A DNA stretch of 64,000 bases from assembly GCA_031359995.1 (NCBI GenBank), contig JANMAT010000101.1, forward strand, positions 89,582-153,581, read 5' to 3'. The position numbers and the translations under genes are program-made. The notes below the pieces were generated by a model. The model was not told the origin of the DNA, ran no database searches, and was given only the letters and a program-made list of their open reading frames with translations. Shown here piece after piece: positions 15,812-23,693 of the stretch; within the stretch, counting starts at the first letter, position 1; every line of letters begins with the position of its first letter. This DNA comes from JANMAT01 sp031359995. GTDB taxonomy: Bacteria; Actinomycetota; Acidimicrobiia; Acidimicrobiales; Ilumatobacteraceae.

Positions 15812-17266
15812 ATGGCTGATGCCGCCCGCATGTACATCGACGGCCGGTGGTGTGACGCCGGCGACGGCGCCTGCTTCGACACGACCGACCCGGCCACCGG
15901 CGAGGTGCTGGCCAGCGTGCCCGCCGCCGGCGCCGCCGACGTGGACCGCGCCGTGCAGGCGGCCCGGCGCGCCTTCGACGACGGCCCATGGGGCATGGCC
16001 GTGCCCGAGCGCACGCGCGCCCGCCTGCTGCAGACCATGGCCGACATCGTGCGCCGCCGCGCCGAGGAGCTCGCGGTGCTCGAGGTGCGCGACTGCGGCA
16101 AACCCATCGCCGATGCGCGCGGCGACGTGGAGGAGGTCGCGTTTCTGCTCGAGTACTACGCCGGCTGGGCCACCAAGCTGTCGGGCGAGATCCCGCCCGT
16201 GGGCCCGAACGCCATGTCGCTGGTGGTGCGCGAGCCGGTGGGCGTGTGCGGCCTGATCGTGCCATGGAACTACCCGATGCTGATGGCCACGCAGAAGCTG
16301 GCACCGGCGCTGGCCATGGGGAACACGGTGATCCTGAAGCCGGCCGAGCAGACACCGCTCACCGCCCTCGAGCTGGCCCGCATCGCCGAGGAGGCGGGCT
16401 TTCCCGGCGGCGTCGTCAACGTCATCACCGGCTACGGCCCCGCCGCCGGCGGCCCGCTGCTGACGCACCCGATGGTCGACAAGATCAGCTTCACCGGCTC
16501 GAAGCAGATCGGCAAGCACATCATGCGCACCTGCGCCGATCAGCTGAAGCGGGTCACGCTCGAGCTCGGCGGCAAGAGCCCGAACATCGTGTTCGCCGAC
16601 GCGCCGCTGGCCGCCGCGGTGCCGGGCACGTGCAACGGCATCTTCGGCAACCAGGGCGAGGTGTGCTCGGCCGGCAGCCGGGTGTTCGTCGAGGCGGCCG
16701 TGTACGACGACGTGCTCGCCGCGTTCGCCACGCACGCCGCCACGATCCGGCTCGGCCACGGGCTCCACCCCGACACCACCATGGGTCCGCTCGTGTCGGC
16801 CGAGCAGTACGAGCGGGTCACCGGCTACGTGGCCATCGGCCGGGCCGAGGGCGCCCACCTCGCCTACGAAGGGGCCCGCCCCTCGGACCCTGCGCTGGCC
16901 GGCGGCCACTTCGTGGCGCCCACCATCTTCGAGGCCCGCACGAACGACCTTCGCATCGCCCGCGAGGAGATCTTCGGGCCGGTCATGACGGTGCTACCGT
17001 TCACCGACGTCGACGAGGTCGTGCGCCTGGCCAACGACACCGAGTACGGCCTGGCCGCCGCCATCTGGACGCGCGACATCACCAAGGCGCTGCGCACGGC
17101 CAAGGCGGTGCGCGCTGGCGTCGTGTGGATCAACGACAGCCAGCCCGCCCCGAGCGAGAGCCTGTGGGGCGGCTACAAGCAGTCGGGCGTGGGCCGCGAG
17201 CTCGGCCGCTTCGCCCTCGACGCCTTCACCGAGACCAAGCAGATCTACGTCAACCTCGCGACCTGA
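15812..17266 (+). CDS. NAD(P)-dependent aldehyde dehydrogenase (betaine/phenylacetaldehyde type)
   Basis: A 484-residue ALDH superfamily enzyme of normal length. Visible are VPWNYPM with the oxyanion Asn, KPAEQTPL, SFTGSKQIGK, the catalytic Glu region ELGGKSPNI and the catalytic Cys in NQGEVCSAGSR, plus EEIFGPV near residue 385. It oxidises aldehydes to acids in the cytoplasm. The start has one of the best ribosome-binding sites of the window (AGGAGG, 6 nt spacing). It is followed 16 nt later by a methyltransferase with its own promoter-like box. Confidence 0.92.
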   Translation: MADAARMYIDGRWCDAGDGACFDTTDPATGEVLASVPAAGAADVDRAVQAARRAFDDGPWGMAVPERTRARLLQTMADIVRRRAEELAVLEVRDCGKPIADARGDVEEVAFLLEYYAGWATKLSGEIPPVGPNAMSLVVREPVGVCGLIVPWNYPMLMATQKLAPALAMGNTVILKPAEQTPLTALELARIAEEAGFPGGVVNVITGYGPAAGGPLLTHPMVDKISFTGSKQIGKHIMRTCADQLKRVTLELGGKSPNIVFADAPLAAAVPGTCNGIFGNQGEVCSAGSRVFVEAAVYDDVLAAFATHAATIRLGHGLHPDTTMGPLVSAEQYERVTGYVAIGRAEGAHLAYEGARPSDPALAGGHFVAPTIFEARTNDLRIAREEIFGPVMTVLPFTDVDEVVRLANDTEYGLAAAIWTRDITKALRTAKAVRAGVVWINDSQPAPSESLWGGYKQSGVGRELGRFALDAFTETKQIYVNLAT

Positions 17267-17268
17267 CC

Positions 17269-17274
17269 TACGCT
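17269..17274 (+). promoter_or_regulatory. -10-like box TACGCT for the methyltransferase
   Basis: TACGCT lies 8 nt before ATG 17283 and directly after the ALDH stop. Confidence 0.5.
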
Positions 17275-17282
17275 CCCGGTCC

Positions 17283-18365
17283 ATGGGCGACGTCATCGAT
17301 CCGGACAAGCTGAAGCTCTACTCGTTCCTGGTGTTCTCGAAGCTCGAAGGCGCGTTCACCGCCGGCATGGTGCACCTGGGCGACCGCCTGGGGCTCTACA
17401 CCGTGCTGGCCGCGGCCGACGCGCCGATGAGCACCGGCGAACTGGCCGAGCGGGCCGGGCTGCACGAGCGGTGGGTGCTGGAATGGGCCCAGAACCAGGC
17501 CGCGGCCAAGCTCCTGGAGTGGAGCGACGACGACGGCCTGCGGGTGTGGCTGTCGCCCGAGGCCAAGGCGGTGCTGGCCACCCCCGACCACCCAGCCAGC
17601 GGCATGGGCATGTTCCACCGGCTGCCCCAGACCATGCAGTCGCTGGAGCACCTGCCCGAGAGCTTCCGCACCGGGCTCGGCCACGACTACGACTCACACG
17701 GGCCCGAGGGAGCGGCGGGCATCGAGCGCTCGTTCGAGCCCTGGTACAAGAACTTCCTCGTACCCGTGGCCCTGCCCGCGCTCGAGGGCGTGGTGCGCAA
17801 GCTCGAGGCGGGGGCCGTCGTGGCCGACGTGGGCTGTGGCGCCGGTGTGGCCGTGTGCCTGATGGCCCAGGCCTTTCCGAACAGCCAGTTCCACGGCTAC
17901 GACATCTCGCGCCACGCCCTGGAGCGGGCCGAGCGGCGCCGGGCCGACCTCGGGCTCACGAACGCCCACTTCCACGACGTGCGCGACGGCGGCCTGCCCG
18001 CCGACCGCTCGCACGACCTCATCACCACGTTCGACTGCATCCACGACATGACCCACCCGCAGGAGATGATGCACGCCATCCGCGCCGCCCTCTCCGACGA
18101 GGGCACGTGGCTGCTGGTCGACATCAAGGGTCGCGACACGTTCGCCGAGAACCTGGTCAAGAACCCGATGGCGCCGCTCATGTTCGGCATCAGCGTGATG
18201 TCGTGCATGTCGTCGGCCCTGTCGGCCCCCGGCGGCGCCGGGCTGGGCACGCTGGGTCTGCCGGCGTCGAAGGCGAAGGCCATGGCGACCGACGCCGGCT
18301 TCACCCGGTTCACGCAGCTCGACATCGAGCACGCCGTGAACGCGTTCTACGAGGTGCGCCCGTAG
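17283..18365 (+). CDS. SAM-dependent methyltransferase with N-terminal winged-helix domain
   Basis: A 360-residue protein. Residues ~20-90 resemble the winged-helix dimerisation domain of O-methyltransferases (LGLYTVLAAADAPMSTGELA, LHERWVLEWAQNQAA). Residues ~165-330 hold the Rossmann methyltransferase with motif I VVADVGCGAGVAVCLMAQ, acidic FHGYDIS, and DLITTFDCIHDM. The GMGMFHRLP segment resembles members acting on small or lipid-like molecules. The substrate is unknown. Leaderless start inferred from TACGCT; no Shine-Dalgarno. Confidence 0.87.
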   Translation: MGDVIDPDKLKLYSFLVFSKLEGAFTAGMVHLGDRLGLYTVLAAADAPMSTGELAERAGLHERWVLEWAQNQAAAKLLEWSDDDGLRVWLSPEAKAVLATPDHPASGMGMFHRLPQTMQSLEHLPESFRTGLGHDYDSHGPEGAAGIERSFEPWYKNFLVPVALPALEGVVRKLEAGAVVADVGCGAGVAVCLMAQAFPNSQFHGYDISRHALERAERRRADLGLTNAHFHDVRDGGLPADRSHDLITTFDCIHDMTHPQEMMHAIRAALSDEGTWLLVDIKGRDTFAENLVKNPMAPLMFGISVMSCMSSALSAPGGAGLGTLGLPASKAKAMATDAGFTRFTQLDIEHAVNAFYEVRP

Positions 18366-18404
18366 GCGCTCCGGCTCACGGCCGCCGGTGGGTCGCGCCG
18401 CACG

Positions 18405-18485
18405 TCAGGTGCGGGTGTCGTGGCGGACGATGCCGTCGCAGTACACCGCGGTCAGCCGACGGATCTCGAGCTCGTCATGGGCGGT
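18405..18485 (-). pseudogene. Possible remnant of a SnoaL/NTF2-like gene
   Basis: In the 161-bp gap between the methyltransferase and the TetR gene, one minus-strand frame reads DELEIRRLTAVYCDGIVRHD before a stop at 18405-18407. This resembles the first helix of SnoaL-like proteins (compare ATGIDRRDWALY in the gene at 5094). No in-frame start codon is present and the rest of the fold is missing. It may be a decayed fragment or chance; the match is by eye only. Confidence 0.25.
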
Positions 18486-18526
18486 GTCGACGCTGCGATG
18501 ACGGTGCGCGAGGTGATCCTGTGCGC

Positions 18527-19159
18527 TCAGGCGCTCCCGGTGCGGTGACCGACGCTGGCCGTGAACGAATCAGGAGCCAGACCGAGCTCGGCGCACGCCG
18601 CCGTGCGCACCAGGTGCAGCAGTTGCTCGTGGGAGATGAGGTCCTCGTGGACCGTCATCTGCACACCGAGGCCGTCGAGCAGGGCGGCCAGACGCCACGC
18701 CGTGGCCGCGGGGTCGGGACAGCGGAACTGGCCCTTGGCCACGCCGGACTCGACGATCTCCTGGAGCACGTTCTTCCACCGCAGGTCGAGGTCCTGGCTG
18801 ATGGCCTTGAGCACGGGGGAGCGCAGCGCCTCGCCCCAGCCGTCGATCCACATCATCCAGCCCGGCTCGGACTCCTCGGGGGTGTAGAGCTGGAAGATCA
18901 GGTCGAGCTTGGCCAGCGGCTCGATCTTGCGGGCGACCTCGGCCTCGAGCCGGGCCAGGTCGGCCTCGGCGGCGTACTGGAACGCCTCGGCGATGAGCTG
19001 GTCCTTCGAATCGAAGTGGTAGTGGATCAGCCCCGTCGAGATCCCGAGCTTGTTGGCGACGTCGGCCACCCGCGTAGCGGCGAAACCGCGCTCGACGACG
19101 ACCTGGCACGTGGTCTCGAGGATCTCGGCCCGACGCTCCTCGACCGTGGTTCGCTTCAC
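18527..19159 (-). CDS. TetR/AcrR family transcriptional regulator
   Basis: A 210-residue regulator. The N-terminal helix-turn-helix is clear (ILETTCQVVVERGFAATR, LGISTGLIHYHFDSKDQLI, residues ~14-60). The C-terminal ligand-binding domain is all-helical and of normal length. Such repressors usually control neighbouring genes and respond to small hydrophobic ligands. The flanking methyltransferase and the PPOX-SDR pair are candidates. No operator was recognised with confidence. GTG start with TAGGGT 8 nt upstream. Confidence 0.88.
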   Translation of the reverse strand: MKRTTVEERRAEILETTCQVVVERGFAATRVADVANKLGISTGLIHYHFDSKDQLIAEAFQYAAEADLARLEAEVARKIEPLAKLDLIFQLYTPEESEPGWMMWIDGWGEALRSPVLKAISQDLDLRWKNVLQEIVESGVAKGQFRCPDPAATAWRLAALLDGLGVQMTVHEDLISHEQLLHLVRTAACAELGLAPDSFTASVGHRTGSA

Positions 19160-19167
19160 CGGGTGCC

Positions 19168-19173
19168 ACCCTA
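19168..19173 (-). promoter_or_regulatory. -10-like box TAGGGT for the TetR gene
   Basis: Minus-strand TAGGGT followed by 8 nt and GTG 19159. Confidence 0.45.
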
Positions 19174-19326
19174 GGACATCGCGCCGTTCCTGCCACGTCC
19201 AGCTCGATCAACAGCGGGTGAGTCGACCCAGGAGCGGCGCCGGACCGGGGCCTCCCGCTATCGTCCGCCCGGGGCCGTACCGGGGCGATCCGCGCGCCCG
19301 CGCCGACCCGAACGTGAGGAGCGACC

Positions 19327-19758
19327 ATGAACCTCGACGAGATCAAGGACGAGTGCCGACGCCTGAGCCCGTGGGCCCACGTGGCCACGGTGCGACCCGA
19401 CGGCCGACCCGACGTCGTGCCGGTGCACCCGTGCTGGGAGGGCGACGTCCTCTGGTTCATGTGTGGCGAGACGTCGGTGAAAGCCCGCAACGTCGCGACC
19501 AACCCGAACGTGGCGCTGCACTGGCAGGTGACCGAGTCGGGTGACGGCATCGAGCTGTGGGGCACCGCGACGACCCACACCGACCTCGACACCAAGCGCC
19601 GGTTGTGGACGGGCGTGTTCGACTACGACCTGAACGCGTTCGCGCCCGGTGGGCCCGACGCGTCACCCGGCACCGCGTTCATCGCCGTACGGCCCGAACG
19701 CATCCTGGTGCTCAAGGCCTATGGCATGAGCGGCCGTCACGTGTGGAGCGCGGCGTGA
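19327..19758 (+). CDS. Pyridoxamine 5'-phosphate oxidase-fold (split-barrel flavin/F420) protein
   Basis: A 143-residue split beta-barrel protein. SPWAHVATVRPDGRPDVVPVHPCWEGDVLWF and KARNVATNPNVALHWQV are typical of the PPOX/FDOR family, which binds FMN or F420 and reduces small substrates or heme. An actinobacterial F420-dependent FDOR is plausible but not proven. ATG has GAGGAG upstream. Its stop overlaps the GTG of the next SDR (GTGA), so the two are translationally coupled and probably act together. Confidence 0.85.
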   Translation: MNLDEIKDECRRLSPWAHVATVRPDGRPDVVPVHPCWEGDVLWFMCGETSVKARNVATNPNVALHWQVTESGDGIELWGTATTHTDLDTKRRLWTGVFDYDLNAFAPGGPDASPGTAFIAVRPERILVLKAYGMSGRHVWSAA

Positions 19759-20549
19759 CCCGGCTCACCAGCCTGTCCCGGTCGGTGGCCGGCAAGCGGG
19801 TCATCGTCACCGGTGCCGCCTCGGGCATGGGCCGGGCCACCGCCCACCTGTTCGCCGACGAGGGCGCCCGCGTCGCCGTGGTCGACCTGGGCCGCGATCG
19901 GGTGCAGGCCGTGGTCGACGAGATCGTCGGTGCCCACGGCGCCGATGCCGCCATCGGCCTCGTGGTCGACCTGGCCGACCACGAGCAGATCAAGAAGCTG
20001 GTCGTCGACGTGGTCGCCGCGTTCGGGGGCGTCGACGTGGTGATCAACAACGCCGGTGTGTCCGAGGCCACCTCGGCCTTCCAGGACGAGGCGTCCTTCG
20101 AGGACAACTGGGCCCACACGATGGACGTGAACGTGACCGCCCACGCCCGCCTGATCCGCGCCGCGCTGCCCCACCTGCAGCAGGCGCCGGGCGGCGGCCG
20201 CATCGTGAACATCGCGTCCACCGAGGCCATCGTGACCACCGCCGGGCTCGCCGCGTATGCGGCCTCGAAGTCGGGCGTCATCGGCGTCACCAAGAGCTTC
20301 GCGGTGGAGCTCGGCCGCCACGGGATCACGGTCAACTGCATCTGCCCGGGGCCGATCCGCACCGGCATGACGGCGTCGATCCCCGACGAGGCCAAGGAGA
20401 CCTATGCCCGCCGGCGCGTGCCGCTGCGCCGCTACGGCGACCCCGAAGAGGTCGCCCAGATGACGCTGAACATCTGCCTGCCGGCATCGAGCTTCCTGAA
20501 CGGCGCCGTCATCCCCGTCGACGGTGGCATGACGATCCGCCACACCTGA
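19755..20549 (+). CDS. Short-chain dehydrogenase/reductase
   Basis: A 264-residue SDR. TGAASGMG (residues ~17-24), NNAGVS (~98), the catalytic Ser region IASTEA and YAASK (Tyr/Lys) are intact, with PGPIRTGM following. The acidic residue in VAVVDLGRD suggests NAD(H). Its GTG start shares four bases with the stop of the PPOX-fold gene. The frame extends far upstream, but the overlap and the start of similarity fix this GTG. The substrate is unknown; bacterial relatives include 3-oxoacyl-ACP reductase-like and sterol or xenobiotic dehydrogenases. Confidence 0.9.
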   Translation: MTRLTSLSRSVAGKRVIVTGAASGMGRATAHLFADEGARVAVVDLGRDRVQAVVDEIVGAHGADAAIGLVVDLADHEQIKKLVVDVVAAFGGVDVVINNAGVSEATSAFQDEASFEDNWAHTMDVNVTAHARLIRAALPHLQQAPGGGRIVNIASTEAIVTTAGLAAYAASKSGVIGVTKSFAVELGRHGITVNCICPGPIRTGMTASIPDEAKETYARRRVPLRRYGDPEEVAQMTLNICLPASSFLNGAVIPVDGGMTIRHT

Positions 20550-20555
20550 CGCCCG

Positions 20556-20574
20556 CCGGCCGCCGCACGGCCGG
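20556..20574 (+). terminator. Hairpin after the SDR gene
   Basis: CCGGCC, 7-nt loop, GGCCGG, starting 7 nt after the SDR stop. It lacks a T-tract, as many actinobacterial terminators do. Confidence 0.4.
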
Positions 20575-20621
20575 GACAAGCGGCACACCGTCGGGGATGG
20601 TCGGCCGGGCCGACCGGGTCG

Positions 20622-20627
20622 TACGCT
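20622..20627 (+). promoter_or_regulatory. -10-like box TACGCT for the heme A synthase gene
   Basis: TACGCT lies 7 nt before ATG 20635. Confidence 0.5.
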
Positions 20628-20634
20628 CGCGGCC

Positions 20635-21579
20635 ATGCCGTGGCGCCGGACCATCACCCCCCGGGCTTACGCCCGCATGACCCTCGCCGCGGTCGTGCTG
20701 GTGTCGGTCATCATCGTCACCGGCGGTGCGGTGCGCCTGTCCGGCTCGGGGCTGGGCTGCTCGGACTGGCCCACCTGCGAGCAGGGCAAGCTCATCCAGG
20801 CCACCAACAACCACCAGGCCATCGAACAGATCAACCGCCTGTTCACCGGGCTGATGATGGTCGTGCTGATCATCACCGTGCTGGGGTCGCTGCGGCGCCA
20901 GCCCCGCCGACGCGACCTCACGTGGCTGTCGTTGACGCTGGTGGCCGGCGTGCTCGGCCAGGCGGTGGTCGGCGGCGTCGTGGTGCTGACCCATCTGCAC
21001 CCGCTGGCCGTGCAGCAGCACTTCGTGCTGTCGGTCGTGATCGTGGCCGCGGCGATGGTGCTGCACCGTCGGGCCCGCGAAGACGGCGAGCGCCGCCGGG
21101 TGGTGTCCGCCACGGTGCAGCGTCACGTGCGTGCCGTTGTCGTCGGCACTGCGTTGGCCATCGCCGCCGGCACCGTGGTCACCGGCACCAACATCCACTC
21201 GGGCTCGACGTCGTCAGGCGACCCGATCCGCCGCTTCGGCTTCGCCATCACCACCGTCACGCGCATCCACAGCGTGATCGTGCTGGCTACGCTGGGCGCC
21301 TGCCTGGCGCTGGCCCTGCGCCTGCGTGCCCGGCCCACCGAGCGGACCGCGCTGGAGGACCCGATCTCGCTGTTCCTGCTGGCCGGCTTCACCCAGGCCG
21401 GCATCGGCTACGTGCAGTACGCCCTCGACACGCCGGCCCTGCTGGTGGGCGTTCACCTGCTCGGCTCGGTGCTGGTGTGGGTGGCGGCCATGCACCTGCT
21501 CATGGCCTGCCGCCGGGCCGATGTCATGCTCGACCTGGCCGAGCCGACCGCGGCCGAACCCACGTCCAGCGCCGTCTGA
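20635..21579 (+). CDS. ctaA: Heme A synthase, COX15/CtaA family
   Basis: A 314-residue protein with about eight TM helices. The first half has TGGAVRLSGSGLGCSDWPTC and IEQINRLFTG; the second has TRIHSVIV and VGVHLLGS. The repeat architecture with heme-ligand His residues is that of heme A synthase, which oxidises heme O to heme A for cytochrome aa3 oxidase. The usual first His (EYxHR) is Asn in IEQINRLF, a variation I believe also occurs in other actinobacterial members. The Cys in LGCSDWPTC matches the redox-active Cys pair of type members. Leaderless start. Confidence 0.88.
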   Translation: MPWRRTITPRAYARMTLAAVVLVSVIIVTGGAVRLSGSGLGCSDWPTCEQGKLIQATNNHQAIEQINRLFTGLMMVVLIITVLGSLRRQPRRRDLTWLSLTLVAGVLGQAVVGGVVVLTHLHPLAVQQHFVLSVVIVAAAMVLHRRAREDGERRRVVSATVQRHVRAVVVGTALAIAAGTVVTGTNIHSGSTSSGDPIRRFGFAITTVTRIHSVIVLATLGACLALALRLRARPTERTALEDPISLFLLAGFTQAGIGYVQYALDTPALLVGVHLLGSVLVWVAAMHLLMACRRADVMLDLAEPTAAEPTSSAV

Positions 21580-21592
21580 GCCGCCGGAGCCG

Positions 21593-22336
21593 TCAGTCGT
21601 ACAGCACGGCGTCGTCGTCGGCCGCGCTGTCGGTGACGGTGATGTTGACATCGTCGAGGGTCGAACGCCGCCGTCGGCGCGGCCGGGTCCAGCGCGGCCG
21701 TGACGGCGGGGCCGGGGGTCGGGGCTGGTTGGCCCGTTCGCGTGCCCGCTGGCGCGTGGGGCTGTCCTGCTCGAACTTGATGAGCGGCGGCGTGCCGCTC
21801 TCGGGGGCGGTGTGGCCCTGCTTGGCGGCGACCATCTCGAGCATGAGGTAGTGGAACTGCAGCGGGTTCTTCAGACCCTTCAGCTCGCGAAAGTCGCTCT
21901 GCTCGTTGGCCGACTCGATGCGGACGTTGGCGAAGCCGAAGTAGCGCATCCAGAGCGACTGGCTGAAGGAGAGGTCGGTGACCTTGGCCCACGGGATCGA
22001 GTAGCTGCGCCTGCTGACGACGCCCGAGATGCGCATGATGCGCGAACTGGTGATCACGTAGCGGGTGAACAGCTCGCGGAAGCGCTGCACCACGAGCACG
22101 ATGACCAGCACGTCGATGGCCACGAAGGTCATCAGGAACAGGGTCTCGAGCTGCTGCACCAGGAACCAGACGTCGAGCGCGGCGAGGAACAGCACCACGA
22201 TCACCTCCCAGCCGTTCAGGAACAGGAACGCCTGGATGGCGGGCGGGTCGTCGTAGTACACCTCCTCCTGGCTCGACAGGTAGGACGCGACGATGAGGTC
22301 CGGGTCACGCAGTTCCTCGTACAGGGCCTTGAGCAT
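21593..22336 (-). CDS. PH-domain-like (bPH2) membrane protein
   Basis: A 247-residue protein. Residues ~45-85 contain two TM helices (VIVVLFLAALDVWFLV, FLMTFVAIDVLVIVLVV). They are followed by a bacterial PH-like domain: RYVITSSRIMRISGVVSRRSYSIPWAKVTDLSFSQ up to ANVRIESA. The C-terminal 70 residues are Arg/Pro-rich and probably disordered. Function is unknown; such proteins are often membrane-associated. It ends 13 nt from the convergent ctaA stop. The small TM gene at 22347 lies just upstream on the same strand, so the two may form an operon. Confidence 0.8.
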   Translation of the reverse strand: MLKALYEELRDPDLIVASYLSSQEEVYYDDPPAIQAFLFLNGWEVIVVLFLAALDVWFLVQQLETLFLMTFVAIDVLVIVLVVQRFRELFTRYVITSSRIMRISGVVSRRSYSIPWAKVTDLSFSQSLWMRYFGFANVRIESANEQSDFRELKGLKNPLQFHYLMLEMVAAKQGHTAPESGTPPLIKFEQDSPTRQRARERANQPRPPAPPSRPRWTRPRRRRRSTLDDVNITVTDSAADDDAVLYD

Positions 22337-22346
22337 CGGGACGGCC

Positions 22347-22550
22347 TCAGGTGGACGGCGTCGACGGCTTGTTGGTGAGACCCTTGATGAACGACGACCC
22401 CTTGTCGATGAGGGCGACGAAGAAGTTGCCGACGTTGCCGAGGAACCGGCCGGCGATGCGCGCGCTGCCCGACGGGTCCTTCCACACGGACACCACCACG
22501 AAAGCGATCACCAGGTAGATCAGGATCTGCTTCAGGTTGAGCTTCTTCAC
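22347..22550 (-). CDS. Small hypothetical single-TM protein
   Basis: A 67-residue protein starting MKKLNLKQILIYLVIAFVVVSVW, one N-terminal TM helix, then a short amphipathic segment (GNVGNFFVALIDKGSSFIKG). GTG 22550 has GGAGG 5 nt upstream; the longer frame to 22595 adds unlikely residues. Ten bases separate its stop from the start of the PH-domain gene on the same strand, so both are probably expressed together. No family was recognised. Confidence 0.7.
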   Translation of the reverse strand: MKKLNLKQILIYLVIAFVVVSVWKDPSGSARIAGRFLGNVGNFFVALIDKGSSFIKGLTNKPSTPST

Positions 22551-22671
22551 CGGCGCCTCCGTTGGCTCCCTGGCGCCCGGTGTTGAGGCGAGCACGCGTA
22601 GGAAGAGGGCTCCGCCTGCCTTGGATCCTAGTGGTGTGGTTCGCCGGAGGCAACGACCCTCGGGTGAACCT

Positions 22672-23622
22672 TCATCCGGCGAAGCGGGCCAGGCCGGCCG
22701 CGACCGAGCGGAACTCGCTCATCGTGTCGCCGATGATGTCGGCCACGGGGCGCACGTCCTCGATGCGGCCGGTGACCTGGCCCACCAGGGCGATGGCCGC
22801 CTCCATGTCGCCCCCGAAGTACAGGTCGAGGGCTCGTCCGAACTCGGCCATGTCGACGTGGTCCTGGTGCTCGAGGCGCGTGGTGCGCTCGGTGCGCAGG
22901 GCCCGGAGACCGGGGCGCGAGAAGCGGTTGAGGAACACGGTGTCGGTCTCGGCCGCTCCGACGATGGCCTGCTTCCAGTTGTCGTGCACCGGGCTCTCGA
23001 CCGCCGACACCATGCGGGTGCCCATCTGCACCCCCTCGGCTCCGAGGGCGAACGCCGCCGCCATGGAGCGACCGTCGCAGATGCCGCCGGCGGCCACGAT
23101 CGGCACCGACACCTTCGACGCCACCAGCGGGAGCAGCACCATGCTGGCCACGTCGCGCGGGTTCTTGAACCCGCCGCCTTCGCCGCCTTCCACGACGAGG
23201 CCGTCCACGCCGGCGGCGACCGCCTTGAGCGCGCCGGCCAGGGTGGGCACCACGTGGAACACGGTGAGCCCCGCCGCCTTGAGCGGCGCGGTGTACTTCG
23301 TGGGATCGCCGGCGGAGGTGGTCACGAACCGCACCCCCTGGTCGACCACGAACGACACGATGTCGGGGTCGCGCACGAAGGCCTGGGCGATGTTCACACC
23401 GAACGGCGCGTCGGTGAGGTCGCGCATCTTGCGGATCTCGTCCTTCACCGCGTCGAGCTCGCCCGACGACGTCTCGATGATCCCCATGCCGCCGGCGTTC
23501 GACACCGCTGAGGCCAGCTGGGCCCGCGCGATCCAACCCATGGGCGCCTGCACGATGGGGTAGCGACAGCCGAGCAGCTCGGTGACGCGGGTGCGGACAG
23601 GCGCGGCGGTGGAGTCGGTCAT
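22672..23622 (-). CDS. Nitronate monooxygenase / 2-nitropropane dioxygenase-like FMN protein
   Basis: A 316-residue TIM-barrel FMN enzyme. CRYPIVQAPMGWIA at the start, FGVNIAQ, GVDGLVVEGGEGGGF (residues ~138-152), VPIVAAGGICDGRSMAAAFALGAEGVQMGTR (FMN phosphate site) are family hallmarks. Members oxidise nitronates or act as enoyl reductase-like (FabK) enzymes, and the actinobacterial members are diverse, so the substrate is open. ATG 23622 is chosen by the 7-nt spacing to TACCGT. The promoter overlaps that of the divergent Zn-dehydrogenase. Confidence 0.88.
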   Translation of the reverse strand: MTDSTAAPVRTRVTELLGCRYPIVQAPMGWIARAQLASAVSNAGGMGIIETSSGELDAVKDEIRKMRDLTDAPFGVNIAQAFVRDPDIVSFVVDQGVRFVTTSAGDPTKYTAPLKAAGLTVFHVVPTLAGALKAVAAGVDGLVVEGGEGGGFKNPRDVASMVLLPLVASKVSVPIVAAGGICDGRSMAAAFALGAEGVQMGTRMVSAVESPVHDNWKQAIVGAAETDTVFLNRFSRPGLRALRTERTTRLEHQDHVDMAEFGRALDLYFGGDMEAAIALVGQVTGRIEDVRPVADIIGDTMSEFRSVAAGLARFAG

Positions 23623-23629
23623 GAGGCGC

Positions 23630-23639
23630 ACGGTACCCT
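23630..23639. promoter_or_regulatory. Overlapping divergent -10 boxes (TACCGT minus, TACCCT plus)
   Basis: The minus-strand box TACCGT (23630-23635) and plus-strand box TACCCT (23634-23639) share the TA step in GGTACC. The minus box lies 7 nt before ATG 23622 (leaderless). The plus box would start an RNA near 23646 with a ~48-nt leader carrying GGGGGAG. RNA polymerase could occupy only one of the two promoters at a time. Confidence 0.45.
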
Positions 23640-23693
23640 GCGGGCGGGACGGGGGCGGGAGCCCGCGACACCCGCCGACGATGGGGGAGCGAC

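Noticed and set aside
20635..21579. Asn for His in the first EY-x-HR motif of the heme A synthase as a sign of inactivation
   Set aside because: I believe Asn at this position occurs in other actinobacterial CtaA proteins, and the other His ligands are intact.
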